Origin: Toxonevra muliebris
Lineage: Eukaryota > Arthropoda > Insecta > Diptera > Pallopteridae
Length of the DNA: 64,000 nucleotides
Assembly: GCA_963691655.1 (NCBI GenBank)
Contig: OY829328.1
Span: 71,800,400-71,864,399 of the forward strand
Reading direction: 5' to 3'
Of this stretch, positions 43,640-54,869 are shown piece by piece. Under the pieces are notes generated by a model. The model saw nothing but the letters and a program-made list of their open reading frames with translations. It searched no databases and was not told where the DNA came from. Within the stretch, counting starts at the first letter, position 1. Each line of letters starts with the position of its first letter. The position numbers and the translations under genes were made by a program.

Positions 43640-45760
43640 CTGTTTCGGAAGAGGAAAAAAGGAAGAGAAAATCTAATCAAAATTCTCATCAAAATTCGGG
43701 ACAAAACTCAGAACAAAATTAAGTCTAAAATTCAGACTAAAACTAAATTTAAATTCAGTCCAGAAATCAGACCGAAATTTTACACAAATGCAGATCAAAA
43801 TTCGGACTAAAATCATATAAAAAATTAGGCTGAATATCAGTCTGAAAAACACACGAAAAATTGAATCAAAAATAGAGTAAAATTTTCACAAAAATTCAGA
43901 AAAAACGAGGACCCAAAATTATACTAAATATCATATCAAAATTCAAGCAAAATTAAAACAAATCTTGAAACAAAAATCCTACCTGACAAATAAACTCGAA
44001 ATTCATACAAAATATGAACCAAAAAGTAGGCCAAAATTTAAAGCCAAATTCAGATCAAAACTTAACAAACATTCAAATCAAAAGTAAACAGAAATTTAGA
44101 CTAAAACTTAGTTCGATAAAAAATTATACTATATTTCAAACTAAAATCGAACCAAAAATCAGATCAAAACTAAGACCAAATCTCAGACTAAAAAAAGAGA
44201 AAATTCAAACGAAAAGCTCAACAAAATTAGATCAAGATCTAGAACAAACCACAGTCACAGATGCAGACCAAAAATCAGTCCCAAAATCTCATCAGAATTC
44301 TCACTAAAAACTTCAAATTAGACCAAAGAAGGGAACAATTTTTACTAAAACTCAAAAAAAAGTTCAAAATAAGTTAAGACAAAGACTCCGACCACAAATC
44401 ATAATCAAAAAACAGACTCAAAATAATGAGAAAAAACACACCGAAAATCTGGTCAATGCTCTGAGTACAATTTAGACAAAATCACAGCTAAAATCCAGAG
44501 TAAAAACCAATCCAAAAATCTAATCAAAATTCAAATAAAAAGTTACGCTGAAATTCAAAATCATATCAGAACAGAATTCAATACAAATTTCAGACCAAAG
44601 TTCAAACCAAAAATCAGACTGAAATAAAGACCGAAACTCAAGCCAAAATTCAAACCAAATTCAAACTAAAATTCAGAACAAAAATTAAATTAAAACTTGA
44701 CGGCTCTATTGGAAGTACTATTGGAGCTCAGTCCATTACACCTCGTAATAGAGGATGCTTTCAAGGCAGCAATTGTAAGAGCAACAAGAGATAAAAGGTT
44801 GACGGTAGTTCTATGGCGCCTTAAAACCGAAATAACCCGACGAAAGACAACTATCTCTTGGACTATCCCCAGGGCAGAATGGATAAACAATATAGTTTTG
44901 AAAAACACTTTGTTTTAAAACTTAGTAGCATAACTACACATTCAAAGAACACGTAATTAAGTGGTATACAGGTGGGTCATGAACTAAGGATGGAACTGGG
45001 GCAGAAGTATTTGGGTCGAGAATCAAAAACTCTGAGCCTATGGGGAAATATCCTAGCATATTTCAAGCTGAAATTCATGCAATCAGCATATGTGTGCAAT
45101 TCAACCTAGACAGGAAGTACAAACGGCAAAATATCACTATCATGTCAGGCAGCCAGGCAGCACTATGCTCCTTTGAGATCACTTGGTGTGGGACTATTTG
45201 AGCAAGCTCAATCAACTGGGCAAGGACAATAAGTCGCTCTATGTTGGGTCCATGGACACGTAGGAACAGAGGGAGGCACACAAGCTTGCTAGAAAAGGGG
45301 CAGCGACCACATTCGTGGAACTTAAACCCTTCTATGGAGTAAGATATAGCGTAATCAATTAATAATTGCTCAGGTAGCAAGAGAAGAACAAGAGACAAGA
45401 ACTCTACAAATCTTCTGGGACTGAGGCAATCCAAAGCGCTTCTAGGTAACTAAATAAGAGTAGATACGCATTCTAGGCAGATCAGACAAGATAGAGAAGA
45501 GGGATGTACAATAGATCTTGCATGTCGCGGCATAACGACAAAAACCCCTTTAACAATACAATACAAATTGAAATTTAGTTCAAAAATCATCTCAAAAATA
45601 GCGCCAAAAGTTAAACCACAATCTGACCAAAAATCACATGAAATTCAGTACGAAAATACTATCAAAAATAAAACCAAAGCACAACCCAAATGTCAGACCA
45701 AAATTCAAACAAAAACCCGAGGGAAAATAAAACTTAAAAGTAAAAAACAGTAGTTAGAAA
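43640..45760. repeat. Degenerate short-period array, AAAATTCAGACC type
   Basis: From 43640 to 44690, and again from 45555 to 45760, words such as CAAAAATCAGACC, AAAATTCAGAC and AAATCTCAGAC follow each other at roughly 12-18 base spacing, with T and A substitutions. The strong strand asymmetry leaves Lys/Gln/Ile/Asn-rich open frames that are not genes. A retroelement fragment (44690-45550) splits the array in two. Confidence 0.75.
44690..45550 (+). mobile_element. Non-LTR fragment (RT C-terminus plus RNase H) inserted in the array
   Basis: LTALLEVLLELSPLHLVIED opens the fragment, followed by a basic stretch, then WYTGGS, a stop, and TKDGTGAEVFGS, then GKYPSIFQAEIHAISICVQF. This is the RNase H pattern with the first catalytic Asp changed to Gly. 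Later frames keep traces of the His motif region (GPWTRRNRG). The same array sequence resumes immediately on both sides. Confidence 0.75.
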
Positions 45761-46160
45761 AAGAAAATCCATGGATAGATTGACAAAATCAATACATCTA
45801 GGCCCACCTTCAAATAAAATCTACATCAAGAGTGTAAAGTTTAAAATAAATAAAAAACAAATTCTCGTCTCTAAAGTAGGTACTTCAAAGGCATAAATAA
45901 ACCTCACTTCTGAGACATTTGTTAACTAAATCTAAGCATGAATAAACTAAACCCCTTATATTATTGTATTGTATTACAAATTTCCTACTCGTCTCTTTTA
46001 TAAACAGAAAAATGAAAAAAGCTTTATTTCAAATAGTAAGCCGCATTTCGGTATTACACTCATTTGTGGGTGCAAGAAAACGCCGTCGTCTGAAATCGCG
46101 CAAACTAGAAGTCAAAACGATTGCTGCTACTGCTACTCGCTCACTGACAGTAACTTGAGT

Positions 46161-46487
46161 TCAGTTTGAAACGCTCAAGTGTATAAACAACACGCTCGCT
46201 GCGCAAGCGCTCTGAAGAAGAAAGTGAAAACAAAAAAAAGCTACAAAACAAAACGAAAAAAAAACTAAACTTAAAATTATTCAAATACGCGATTTACATT
46301 AATAAGGCGCGCATTTGAATTTGAATTATAATTACAAAAAAAAAAACCGAAACGAAACGAAAAAGTTTAAAACACGTTGAAAGTTAACAACAACAATACA
46401 TAAAAAGCGCAACAAAAACAATAATAATAAAAAAAAGAAAGAAATCAATTTTTCGTCGTTGTAAAACTAATTTATTATGCAAATAAA
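46161..46487 (+). promoter_or_regulatory. Possible TSS and non-coding first exon
   Basis: TCAGTT at 46161-46166 fits the insect initiator. It is followed by about 320 bases of CAA/AAC-rich sequence typical of fly 5' UTRs and a donor AAATAAA/GTAAGA after 46487. There is no TATA box and only a weak downstream element. No coding exon follows within the window, so if real this is the first exon of a gene with a very long intron. Speculative. Confidence 0.25.
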
Positions 46488-46489
46488 GT

Positions 46490-47740
46490 AAGAATATTGA
46501 AATAAAAACGTATTTTTTGTTTTTTTTTTTTGTATTTTCGAAATTTTTTTTCTTTAATTAACAACGACATGCAACAACAACGAATAAATAAGAAACAAAA
46601 AAAAAGAAAGCTTCGCTTTGAATAAAATAAAATATTTAGTGTTAGAAATTTCAACTAAAAAAATAAAACAAAAAAAAAAAAATCAATTAAAAAGAGTTTG
46701 AGATAAGGTCACCACCATCATAAAGTGGAAGCACCAAGTGAACAAGTTGATAAACAAAAAAATACCAACATTTTTCAGACGTAATCAAGAAAAAATAAAT
46801 AAAAATAAATTATTTGCGAATTAAAAATATATATAAAAAATCATACACCCAAAAAAATATACACAAAATAATTATATATTTGATTTATTTTTTTCAATTA
46901 TTAAATATTTTTCTTCTTAGTCATTCATATGTCTTAAAGTTTTGTAATTTTTTTTTATTATTCACCATTAAATTTTGTGGCAGTATAAATAATTTATTTA
47001 TAGTTTTACCATCGTTCTAGAAGTTAAAACAACTTGACATTGAAGATTGAAATAGAACTTAATTTCCTTTATAATTTCTCAATCTTAAATATATAATCAA
47101 TGTATGTAGATTATATGAATTGTGGGTTATCCACTTCGTGTTTCCCTTAGAAATTCGGTAAAAGCTTTAGCTTACAAATTTTGAAATAAGATTAGGTAGT
47201 AAAAGAAAACCATTATTGAGGGACAACATCGGAATTAAAAAGGGTCACCTAATGGATACAATTTTAAGCTTATACCACAACGACATAGTGAAAATCTAAA
47301 CAAAAATTTCTGTAATGGTTTTAGGCTTATTTAGTCAATTGGTTATTGATGCAAATAAAAACTCTTATTCCATCTGTTTACCCAACGTTTCGCTTAATTT
47401 TTAAGCATCATCAGGGGCGTCTATTTTATTTTTCAAAAAAAACATAGTAATTAATTTTTATACAAACATATACACTTTGTAAATATTTAAGCATTCATAA
47501 CACACTTACTGAAAGGACTAGAAAATCGTTTTTAAAAACATAACTGATCAAAACTGAGAGATTGTGGCATGATCAGTCTTAGACTGTCATTGTACAATCA
47601 TTTTGAAATAGAAACAAGACATCAAAATTCGTAGTTTCGGACTTCAGCTACTACATAAACTGAAAATAACCATTGATAGGTTAAAATGTTCCTTTGCATG
47701 AATAGACTTAAAACAGAAGTTTTATATATCGAATCAATGA
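46490..47740. other. AT-rich region, no gene recognised
   Basis: It contains long A and T runs near 46500-46680. On the minus strand at 47414-47387 lies a CTGATGA-hairpin-GAAAC motif, annotated separately. I see no coding exon. Confidence 0.5.
47387..47414 (-). other. CTGATGA-hairpin-GAAAC motif resembling a hammerhead core
   Basis: On the minus strand CTGATGA is followed by one unpaired T, a perfect 6-bp stem GCTTAA/TTAAGC with an AAA loop, then GAAAC. This is the order of the conserved hammerhead ribozyme core around helix II. The extra T, and my failure to find partners for helices I and III nearby, argue against an active ribozyme. Confidence 0.3.
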
Positions 47741-47749
47741 GTCTCTCGA

Positions 47750-49130
47750 AGCATGTCTCAGAAGGTACATTTCGATAAAGAAGATGCAACACTTGACTAT
47801 TATAGAATATATGGCTTTAGGCTATTATTAGTCACTGTTATATCGAGCTGGGGTCTCGCGTGCACTGAAGGTTTTCTGGCAGTGCAGGCGAGCTTTTGGC
47901 ATCATTTGGGGTCTAAATCCTGCTCTAGTATATTTGTTATAAATAGCCCTTGTGAGACTTATTGTCACGTATGCCACAAACTTTTGTTAAGTCCACAGCA
48001 TCCTTTCAGACTAGGCTTTAGAGAAGTGCGTGCCTGGGTATCACTGGTGCAATGTATACTACATCTGGTGATGCCCTCAACGTCTTGCTTGATTTGCTTC
48101 CTCTGGATTTTCAAATCCGTAAAGAAGTAATGAGAGCGGCCCAGAGACTCTGGCTAAATGGAGTCTGGTATGTCGAGGCGGTTATGGAGCACAGTCAGAT
48201 ATACCACCAGTTATCAGTAAAGTGCTTACTGACTTGAAGAAAATATAATCTCAGGTTCTCCGAACGAGATCAATGGTTAAGTCCAAAGATCGTACTCGGA
48301 TAGATCTAAAACCTCAAACTGTACTGGATCTAATTGGTACTTGGACGATGAGGCCAAGCACTCTTTTGCTACTGGACGGATGGCGAGAGTCTTCCTTAAA
48401 GAGGTTTTTGCTATCCTGCACATGGTGGGCTGGAAGTGCATAAGCATCTACAGGCTGCAGTGAAGGCCCTGTCAAAATAGTATTGCAAAATACAACAAGT
48501 TATGGCTAATATTGGTTCCAGGACACTGTGATATTACAGGGAATGAACTAGCTAATGAAGGTTCTTCGTTTGCACCATGGGGTTCGGAACTTTTTTTTTT
48601 AGCATAAGCTCTAAGGAGGTCATGTGTTGGATCAACGGCTTCGTGGGTGCTGTCCAAAAAGATGGTCCGAGGATGACTCCTGCAGAACCTCTAAGTGCTG
48701 CGTGAGACAACCTTACAGGAAATCAGCGGAATTTCTTCTGAAACTGAAAAGAAAAAACCTGAGATTACAGGTGGGTGCTTTCATAGGGCACAACACATGT
48801 GGACAGCATCTGACTAACATGGTCGCCATTACCAATCAAACCTGTCAATCGTGTCTTGAAGACGACGTTACTACGTAGCATGATCTTTGTAGCTGTCCAG
48901 CGTTAGTGAGAATCCATTAAGGCTGTTAGGTAGTGATGTATTGAGTATGACTAATATTCATACTTTTCCTCTCCCTGAGCTTTTAGGACTCGTCAATGAA
49001 ACTAAGAGTTCGGTATTGAGAGACCTGTTTAGGCTTTCCTTCTTATTATACTCCCTTACGATTCGTTCCTGTCTCCTGGCTCTATCCTTGGTATAGTACA
49101 ATGGTCCTTGAGACAGTGATTTGATTTAGT
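47750..49130 (+). mobile_element. Decayed non-LTR retrotransposon, RT C-terminus to 3' end
   Basis: RSACLGITGAMYTTSGDALN continues to LLDLLPLDFQIRKEVMRAAQ (48052-48150), the region after the RT. Traces of RNase H follow, ending with WLILVPGHCDITGNELANEG (about 48500-48560). Then comes the Cys-His knuckle TCQSCLEDDVTT, a stop, and HDLCSC (about 48840-48895). The order is correct for an RNase H-bearing element. Frame changes and stops are frequent. An A-rich stretch near 49205-49235 may be the tail. Confidence 0.78.
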
Positions 49131-49239
49131 CCATCCCACCCTCAACTCTAACATTATTATAGATAGACTTAAAATAATTCATGAAACACGCCCTAATAAT
49201 CGTAAGAAAAAATGAAAAAAAAAAAACAAAATTACAATT

Positions 49240-52200
49240 ATAAAGATTTGGGGTTCGGTATTCCTGTTATTCTCTACATGAAAGTAACTACTCCTTTAAC
49301 GGAAAAGGCGTATCCTTATTAGATTACCACATTATTTTCTTTGATATATCTTCTTCTTTGCCGCATAAGCTAAAATAATTATATTAGGCTAAATTCACTA
49401 GCGAATCCAGAGGGCTTCTAATATTTTTTTTTTATGCATGACCAACGATCAAAATATATGAGAAGAAGCTTTCTATACCTAAGCTAAAGTGCAATTTAAG
49501 GTCCCAAAGATTCCCGTCCTAGTGAAATGACTACAAATTTAGTTTTATTAGAAAGATGATTATTATTCTATTCTATCACAGCTGAAAAAAACAGTCTTCA
49601 AGAGCAAAGTTAAACTTTTTTCTGATACCCGTCATTTCTATCAGAAAAGTTATGGGTGAAGTTATATCTTCGAGTACAATAGTCTAAAACAGGTCCATGC
49701 TCACATCAACTGAGCTCTTTCTATGGAAATGAGTCATGTACGGGTGAAATTTTGTGGTGCTCTTGTGGAAGCATGCTACTGTTTTTCCAACGCTAGTCTA
49801 AGAGTTAAATGTCAAACAAAAAGACAGTCTTTTCCAAGTTCTCGTCGGTGTTATGGATGAATACTGCTCTTATTTGTTCTTCTTCCTCACTTATTTGCTC
49901 TTTCTTCTCTTACAGAAATGAGTCTGTATGTGTGCTTATTTTTGATATGAGAGATTGAGATTATACTTCCAAGAAGTGTTCTCATTACTTTTATTCCGCT
50001 GACATTACTTTATTTACTCACGAGAAATAAAGTTTCAAGAAGCCAAGAGAGAGTAGAGTAATGTCGATATGATTTCTTGTCTAAATTATTTCTTATCTGT
50101 ATTTTTTCTTGTCTGGGTGGGCATTGTTTTTCTAGATTATGTCTTTCGGTATTTGGAGTTGCATTCAAGAATTTTGACAACTTAAGTAGATCGATTGCAA
50201 ATATCGATATTAGTTCATCATTCAATATAAATAATTTATAAATTTTTGCAAGTTAATTTTTCTCGCTTTGACTAATTTTACACAAAAAATAAAAATAGAA
50301 TTTTATAAAATGAAACCTTCAGACATGCTATTACTGAATACAGAAATTTCCTTGACTCGATTTCGTTCAAAAATACACTTAGATCACTTCTATACTCCAA
50401 GCTATTGCCTACAATATCCCCATAAATAATAAAGTATTTCCTAGAATTATTTAATTCAACATAAAATAAAATATTGTCACGCAAAAAGATAAAAATGTGA
50501 GAATATCTAAGAATAAATATGCAGTTACATACTTATTTTGATTTCCGTAACGTTTTTTTTTCACAAAATAAGAAAATCCCTTTACAATAAAAAAATCCTC
50601 TTTCTTTCCTTGCCTCCCTCACATCCTTCCGCCCTCATGAAAATTCATACCTACTAACAGCAGTACCACCAAAAAAAAAGTACCTTTTACTTCATACACT
50701 TGTCAAAGTATCTGTGAGATAGGAATACAGTTAGATAGGAGAGTTTGCTCATTACTTAAGCATGTTCGTACATTGTCGCCGATTTTCGTTTTTTCATTAA
50801 CAAAGGCAATAATAAGAGTAACAAAAACAACAACAGCGACAATATCGCGGTGCCAATAACAACTTGCAAAATAAGTACACAAACCAATAAAAAAGAAAAA
50901 TAAAAAATGAAGAAATACGTTAATAAAAGTAGTAATAATAAAAATAATAATAGCAGAAATTATCAAAATCGATATTGTGTATACGAGTGTGCAAGAGCGC
51001 GTGTGTGTGTTTGTGTATGACAATCTTTTTCTATATGTTTGTTTGTATGTATATATGTATGTAGCTATGAGAGTTAATAAGAGTATGTGAATGTGCTTTT
51101 CTTTTTATATCACCTCTCTAGTTATACTATTACTGCTGTTTTTGTTGTAATTTATATACATATATTTTCTTTATTATTATTTGTTCTTTTTTTTCGTATG
51201 TGTTTGTGCTGTTTTTGCATTTATTGTGATTGTTATATGCCGATGTGGTCGTTGTTGTTGTCGGTGTTGTCGCTGTTTTAGCTCATTTGTGGCTCACAAA
51301 CGGGACTTTGTTAACAAATTTCAGTTACTTTTCTGCTGCGTACCGCTTTGGTGTCTTTTTAATTTTTCACACATTCTTGCAATTGTTGTATTCTTGTATC
51401 CCGCAAAGAGAAAAATAAGTAGAATTCAGACTCTTACACTCCCACCATAACCAATCAAAAGTAGCAGCAACAACAAGAGCAAGCAACAACGTTATTACGC
51501 TAAATTTACGCAGTGTAATTATAAATTTAATTTTAAAATTAATTTCATGTTTTTTTTTTGTAATATTTTTCTATGTAATATTAAGCACAAAATTTTTTCT
51601 GTAATTTGTTCGTAATTTTTTGTTTTTTTATTGGTGACTTTGACTTTTATTGCAGTATTTTTTTTCAGTGTTATTACGGCGTATTTTGTAATCGTATTAA
51701 AATTTTTACCAAAAAATTTCCGTTAATAATTTAAGTGTAACAAATAACCAAAAATTTATTACGCGATTTTAAAAAATGATTTTATAAAAATTATTAATCA
51801 TTACCTACACATATATTTTTAATTTTCGTAAAAATTTGTATTAATCTACAGCGTAAAAAATAAATTTTAATTGCAGTTACATTTGAGTATCTCTCAAACT
51901 CGTCGAGGTTAACGTAATTTCGTTTGATTACAAATATAAAAATTTTGTGGATATTAAATCTTTTTTAACGAGGTAAGTGTCCAAATTAACTTTGAAACAA
52001 TTAATTAAGCAATTAATTATATTAATTAATAAGTAGCTATTTTAAGACATTGCCAGACATGTGTTTGAATTGTATTTAATAAGTTAAGCTGAAACTGAAT
52101 TGCAAATTCAAAGCTCTATATGGCACAGTAGTTCCTGGTTAAACTGAGAAAATAAAAAGGGGGAAATGAAGGGAATTAAGTAAATTTTGTCGAAAAACTG

Positions 52201-53440
52201 ACTAAAATTTATTTGAAACAGTATTTTGAAATAATCTGCTGAACAACCTAAAATTTTCTTTATATCTGGAAACTCACATTTAAAGTGTGCATAATTCGTC
52301 GTTGAATCTAGTGGTGTTCTAAGCGATTACAAAAAAATATGTACTCAAAATCATGTAATCTAAAAAGTCGACGAACTATGACAGAAATTTATAGGAGTTC
52401 ATATGACAACGTGGAAACTACTGTTAACTTCTGATGCAAATGCAATAAATAAAGCAAATGAAAGGTGGTCGTTACAAGAGTCACAGTGAATTTACTTTAG
52501 TAGCACAGTGAATATAAGACTGAGTCTTCCATATACATAAGTATCACTACAAGTCTTATAGAAAAATAGGAAACTGCAACTCATCTTCTGTGTAAATGCT
52601 CAGCTTTAATACACATATGAAAGAAGCACCTAAACATCTTCTTCGTCTTCGATGGCCTAAAAAACTTAACTTTTATTCAGATTAGACACTTACTTAGCTT
52701 CCTAAAAACCACTCAATAGTTCAAATGGCCTACAGTAAAAGGATAGGATCTTACATCCATGATCTTGCCTTCACATGGTATCACAATGAGTCTTTTTGGC
52801 CTAAATATGCTGACACTTAATATACATAAATCAAGGAAGGCATGAATGTGAGGTACCTTGGGCGAGCTTCGAGTTCCCTACCTGACTTCAGACCCGTGTT
52901 GGTCGATGGTCTTGCATTTTTTTATACCCAAATACCAGAGTAGTAACTTCTCATGCAGTTTGTTGATACTGAATCCGAATCTAGTCATAATAAAGAAATT
53001 ATAACCTAAAAGTGCAAAAATTCGTATTTTTTTACCAATCTATTAAGATAGTGATCAATTTCGAATCACTTTCGGTTTGCTTCAAATTGTATGGCAAATG
53101 ACTACTCTGGTTCTAGGGTCTGGCAAAACTACGAATTTCGCAAAAAAAAGGCAAATTAAAAAAATTACAGATTCTAACTACCCTTATTAAAAATATTTTT
53201 AAATTGTATGAAGATTTGGTTCTCTCCGGATTTTTAAGAAATGCTTCTTAAAAATCAGGATAATTACGATTTGCTTTCTTTTTTTTTAAATGCTTCTGTA
53301 GATGCTTCTGAGTTGGATGGCTGTTTCAGATTCAAACTCATTAGTTTAGAAAGTGTCCTATAAATAAATGCTTTCTCTCTCGTTTGACTTTCTGCGTTCC
53401 ACTCTAGTGACCACTAGATGCTTTTTTAGAGTAAACTGTT
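49240..53440. other. Gene desert; one possible non-coding exon donor
   Basis: No coding exon or RNA gene was recognised over 4.2 kb. Around 50800-50960 an AACAACAACAGCGAC-like and AATAATAAT-rich stretch lies beside GTGTGTGTGT, and near 51455-51490 is a CAACAACAAGAGC-rich stretch. A perfect donor, AACGAG/GTAAGTGT, follows 51972. Together these could mark an untranslated exon, without proof. Confidence 0.35.
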
Positions 53441-53449
53441 CTGAACAAT

Positions 53450-54430
53450 TTAAGATAATTTATAAATATATTAGAAAAACTAAAAGAAAAACATTTGCTA
53501 TATTCTGAAATCAGTTTAGAAAACATTTAGAATATGCTGAAATAAATGCAGAATGCTCTGAAATATTTTTGAATATCGATTTAGATATTCTGAAGTAGTT
53601 TTGGTAGGTAATATTAATTTTAAGTAGAAGAAAACAAATTTGGAACATACTCAAATACATTTATAAATTACTATAGTATTTTTAAAATGTTCTGAAATCA
53701 ATTTAAAATACATTTGAAATATGCTGAAATCAATTTAAAAGACTTTGCTATCAATAACAAATATTCAGAAATTGATATTAAATATTCTAAAATTAAATTA
53801 AAAAAAAAAAAAAACAAATGTATAATATATTTGAATATTCTAAAGCTAATTCTAAAAAAAAAAACATTTACTATTTATATTCTAAAATCAATCTGAAAAA
53901 TTCCGAAAAACATTTGGAATATGCTGAAACCATACATACACGACCTAGAATTGATACAAAATTATCAAAAAATATTCTTTTGAAGTCTGGTAACTCTAGG
54001 TAAATGACAGAATTTTAAGGTGACTTCTAGTAGCCTAAGATAGTTTAATATTTTAACTAACCATTCCTATTTTCTCGATATCTCTGATCCAAACTTTCAA
54101 GCGATCTTATATTTTCATAGGTATTTTTCAACCCATTAGTTGGAAATCGTTAATTCAATTTATATATTTTTTAGCATATAAGTAAATTATTCTGTAATAT
54201 ATTTACAATATTCTTAATTCTATTTGAAACATTCTCAAGTTCATTTGGTAATTTTAAAATCAATTTCAAATATTTGATGATCAATTTTAATTCAATTTGG
54301 AATGATTTCGAATTTTTTGGAGTATTCGAAAATTAATTTAAAATATTTGGAATGAGACTGGTAACTTTGAAATATATTTGGATTATTCTAAATTCAATTT
54401 TGAACAAATATTCTGAAGTATATTTAACTT
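53450..54430. repeat. Degenerate short-period array, TTCTGAAATCAATTTAAAATA type
   Basis: Words such as ATATGCTGAAATCAATTT, ATTCTGAAAT and AATTTGAAATATTC recur at about 20-28 base spacing through the whole stretch, much diverged. It shares the GAAATCA word with the arrays at 43.6 and 60.4 kb. Open frames here are by-products of the A-rich composition. Confidence 0.6.
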
Positions 54431-54650
54431 TATATATTATTAACTTTGAACCCAAGAATTCTGAAATTCTTTTTAAAATAAGTACCCAGTTCTTCATGTA
54501 TGGGACAACATCCCATGGACAGCTTAGATAGAGATTTTCGCGAGGTATATAAACCAATGAATCCAATAGAAATTCTATTAATCCTTAACTACACATATAC
54601 AAATGATGTACGTTTGTAATTCACGAATAAAAGTAGAGCTAATAAGATTA

Positions 54651-54867
54651 GCTGCGTTTTATTCGCCAGCTAGTTTAACATGTGCGAATACAACGACCAA
54701 GTTGTTAAGTCTCTTCTTCGTTATATTGTTATACATAATGAAACTGCTCAGTAGCTAGAGGTGAAACATTTTAATGGATCCCGGTCATTGCGGTTAATCG
54801 TGGGCATTATACGTGTTATCTCTGTGGCTTATGCATAACTAGAAACAAGTGGCGAATAAAACGCAGC
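54651..54867. mobile_element. TA-flanked MITE, GCTGCGTTTTATT family, copy 2 (217 bp)
   Basis: The ends match copy 1 (30480-30882) in reverse orientation: GCTGCGTTTTATTCGCCAGC at the left here matches the right end of copy 1. TA flanks both sides (54649-54650 and 54868-54869). It is 186 bp shorter, mostly through absence of an internal block. The shared core TTTCACCTCTAG(T/C)T lies in both middles. Confidence 0.87.
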
Positions 54868-54869
54868 TA

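Noticed and set aside
44014..44307. 97-residue Lys/Gln/Asn-rich open frame
   Set aside because: It is produced by the degenerate AAAATTCAGACC array. It has no domain, and its open length follows from the scarcity of T-rich stop words on this strand.
51181..51450. Cys/Phe/Val-rich open frame resembling a membrane protein
   Set aside because: The hydrophobicity comes from GTTGTTGTTGTCG-type pyrimidine-purine repeats. No homology or intron structure supports it.
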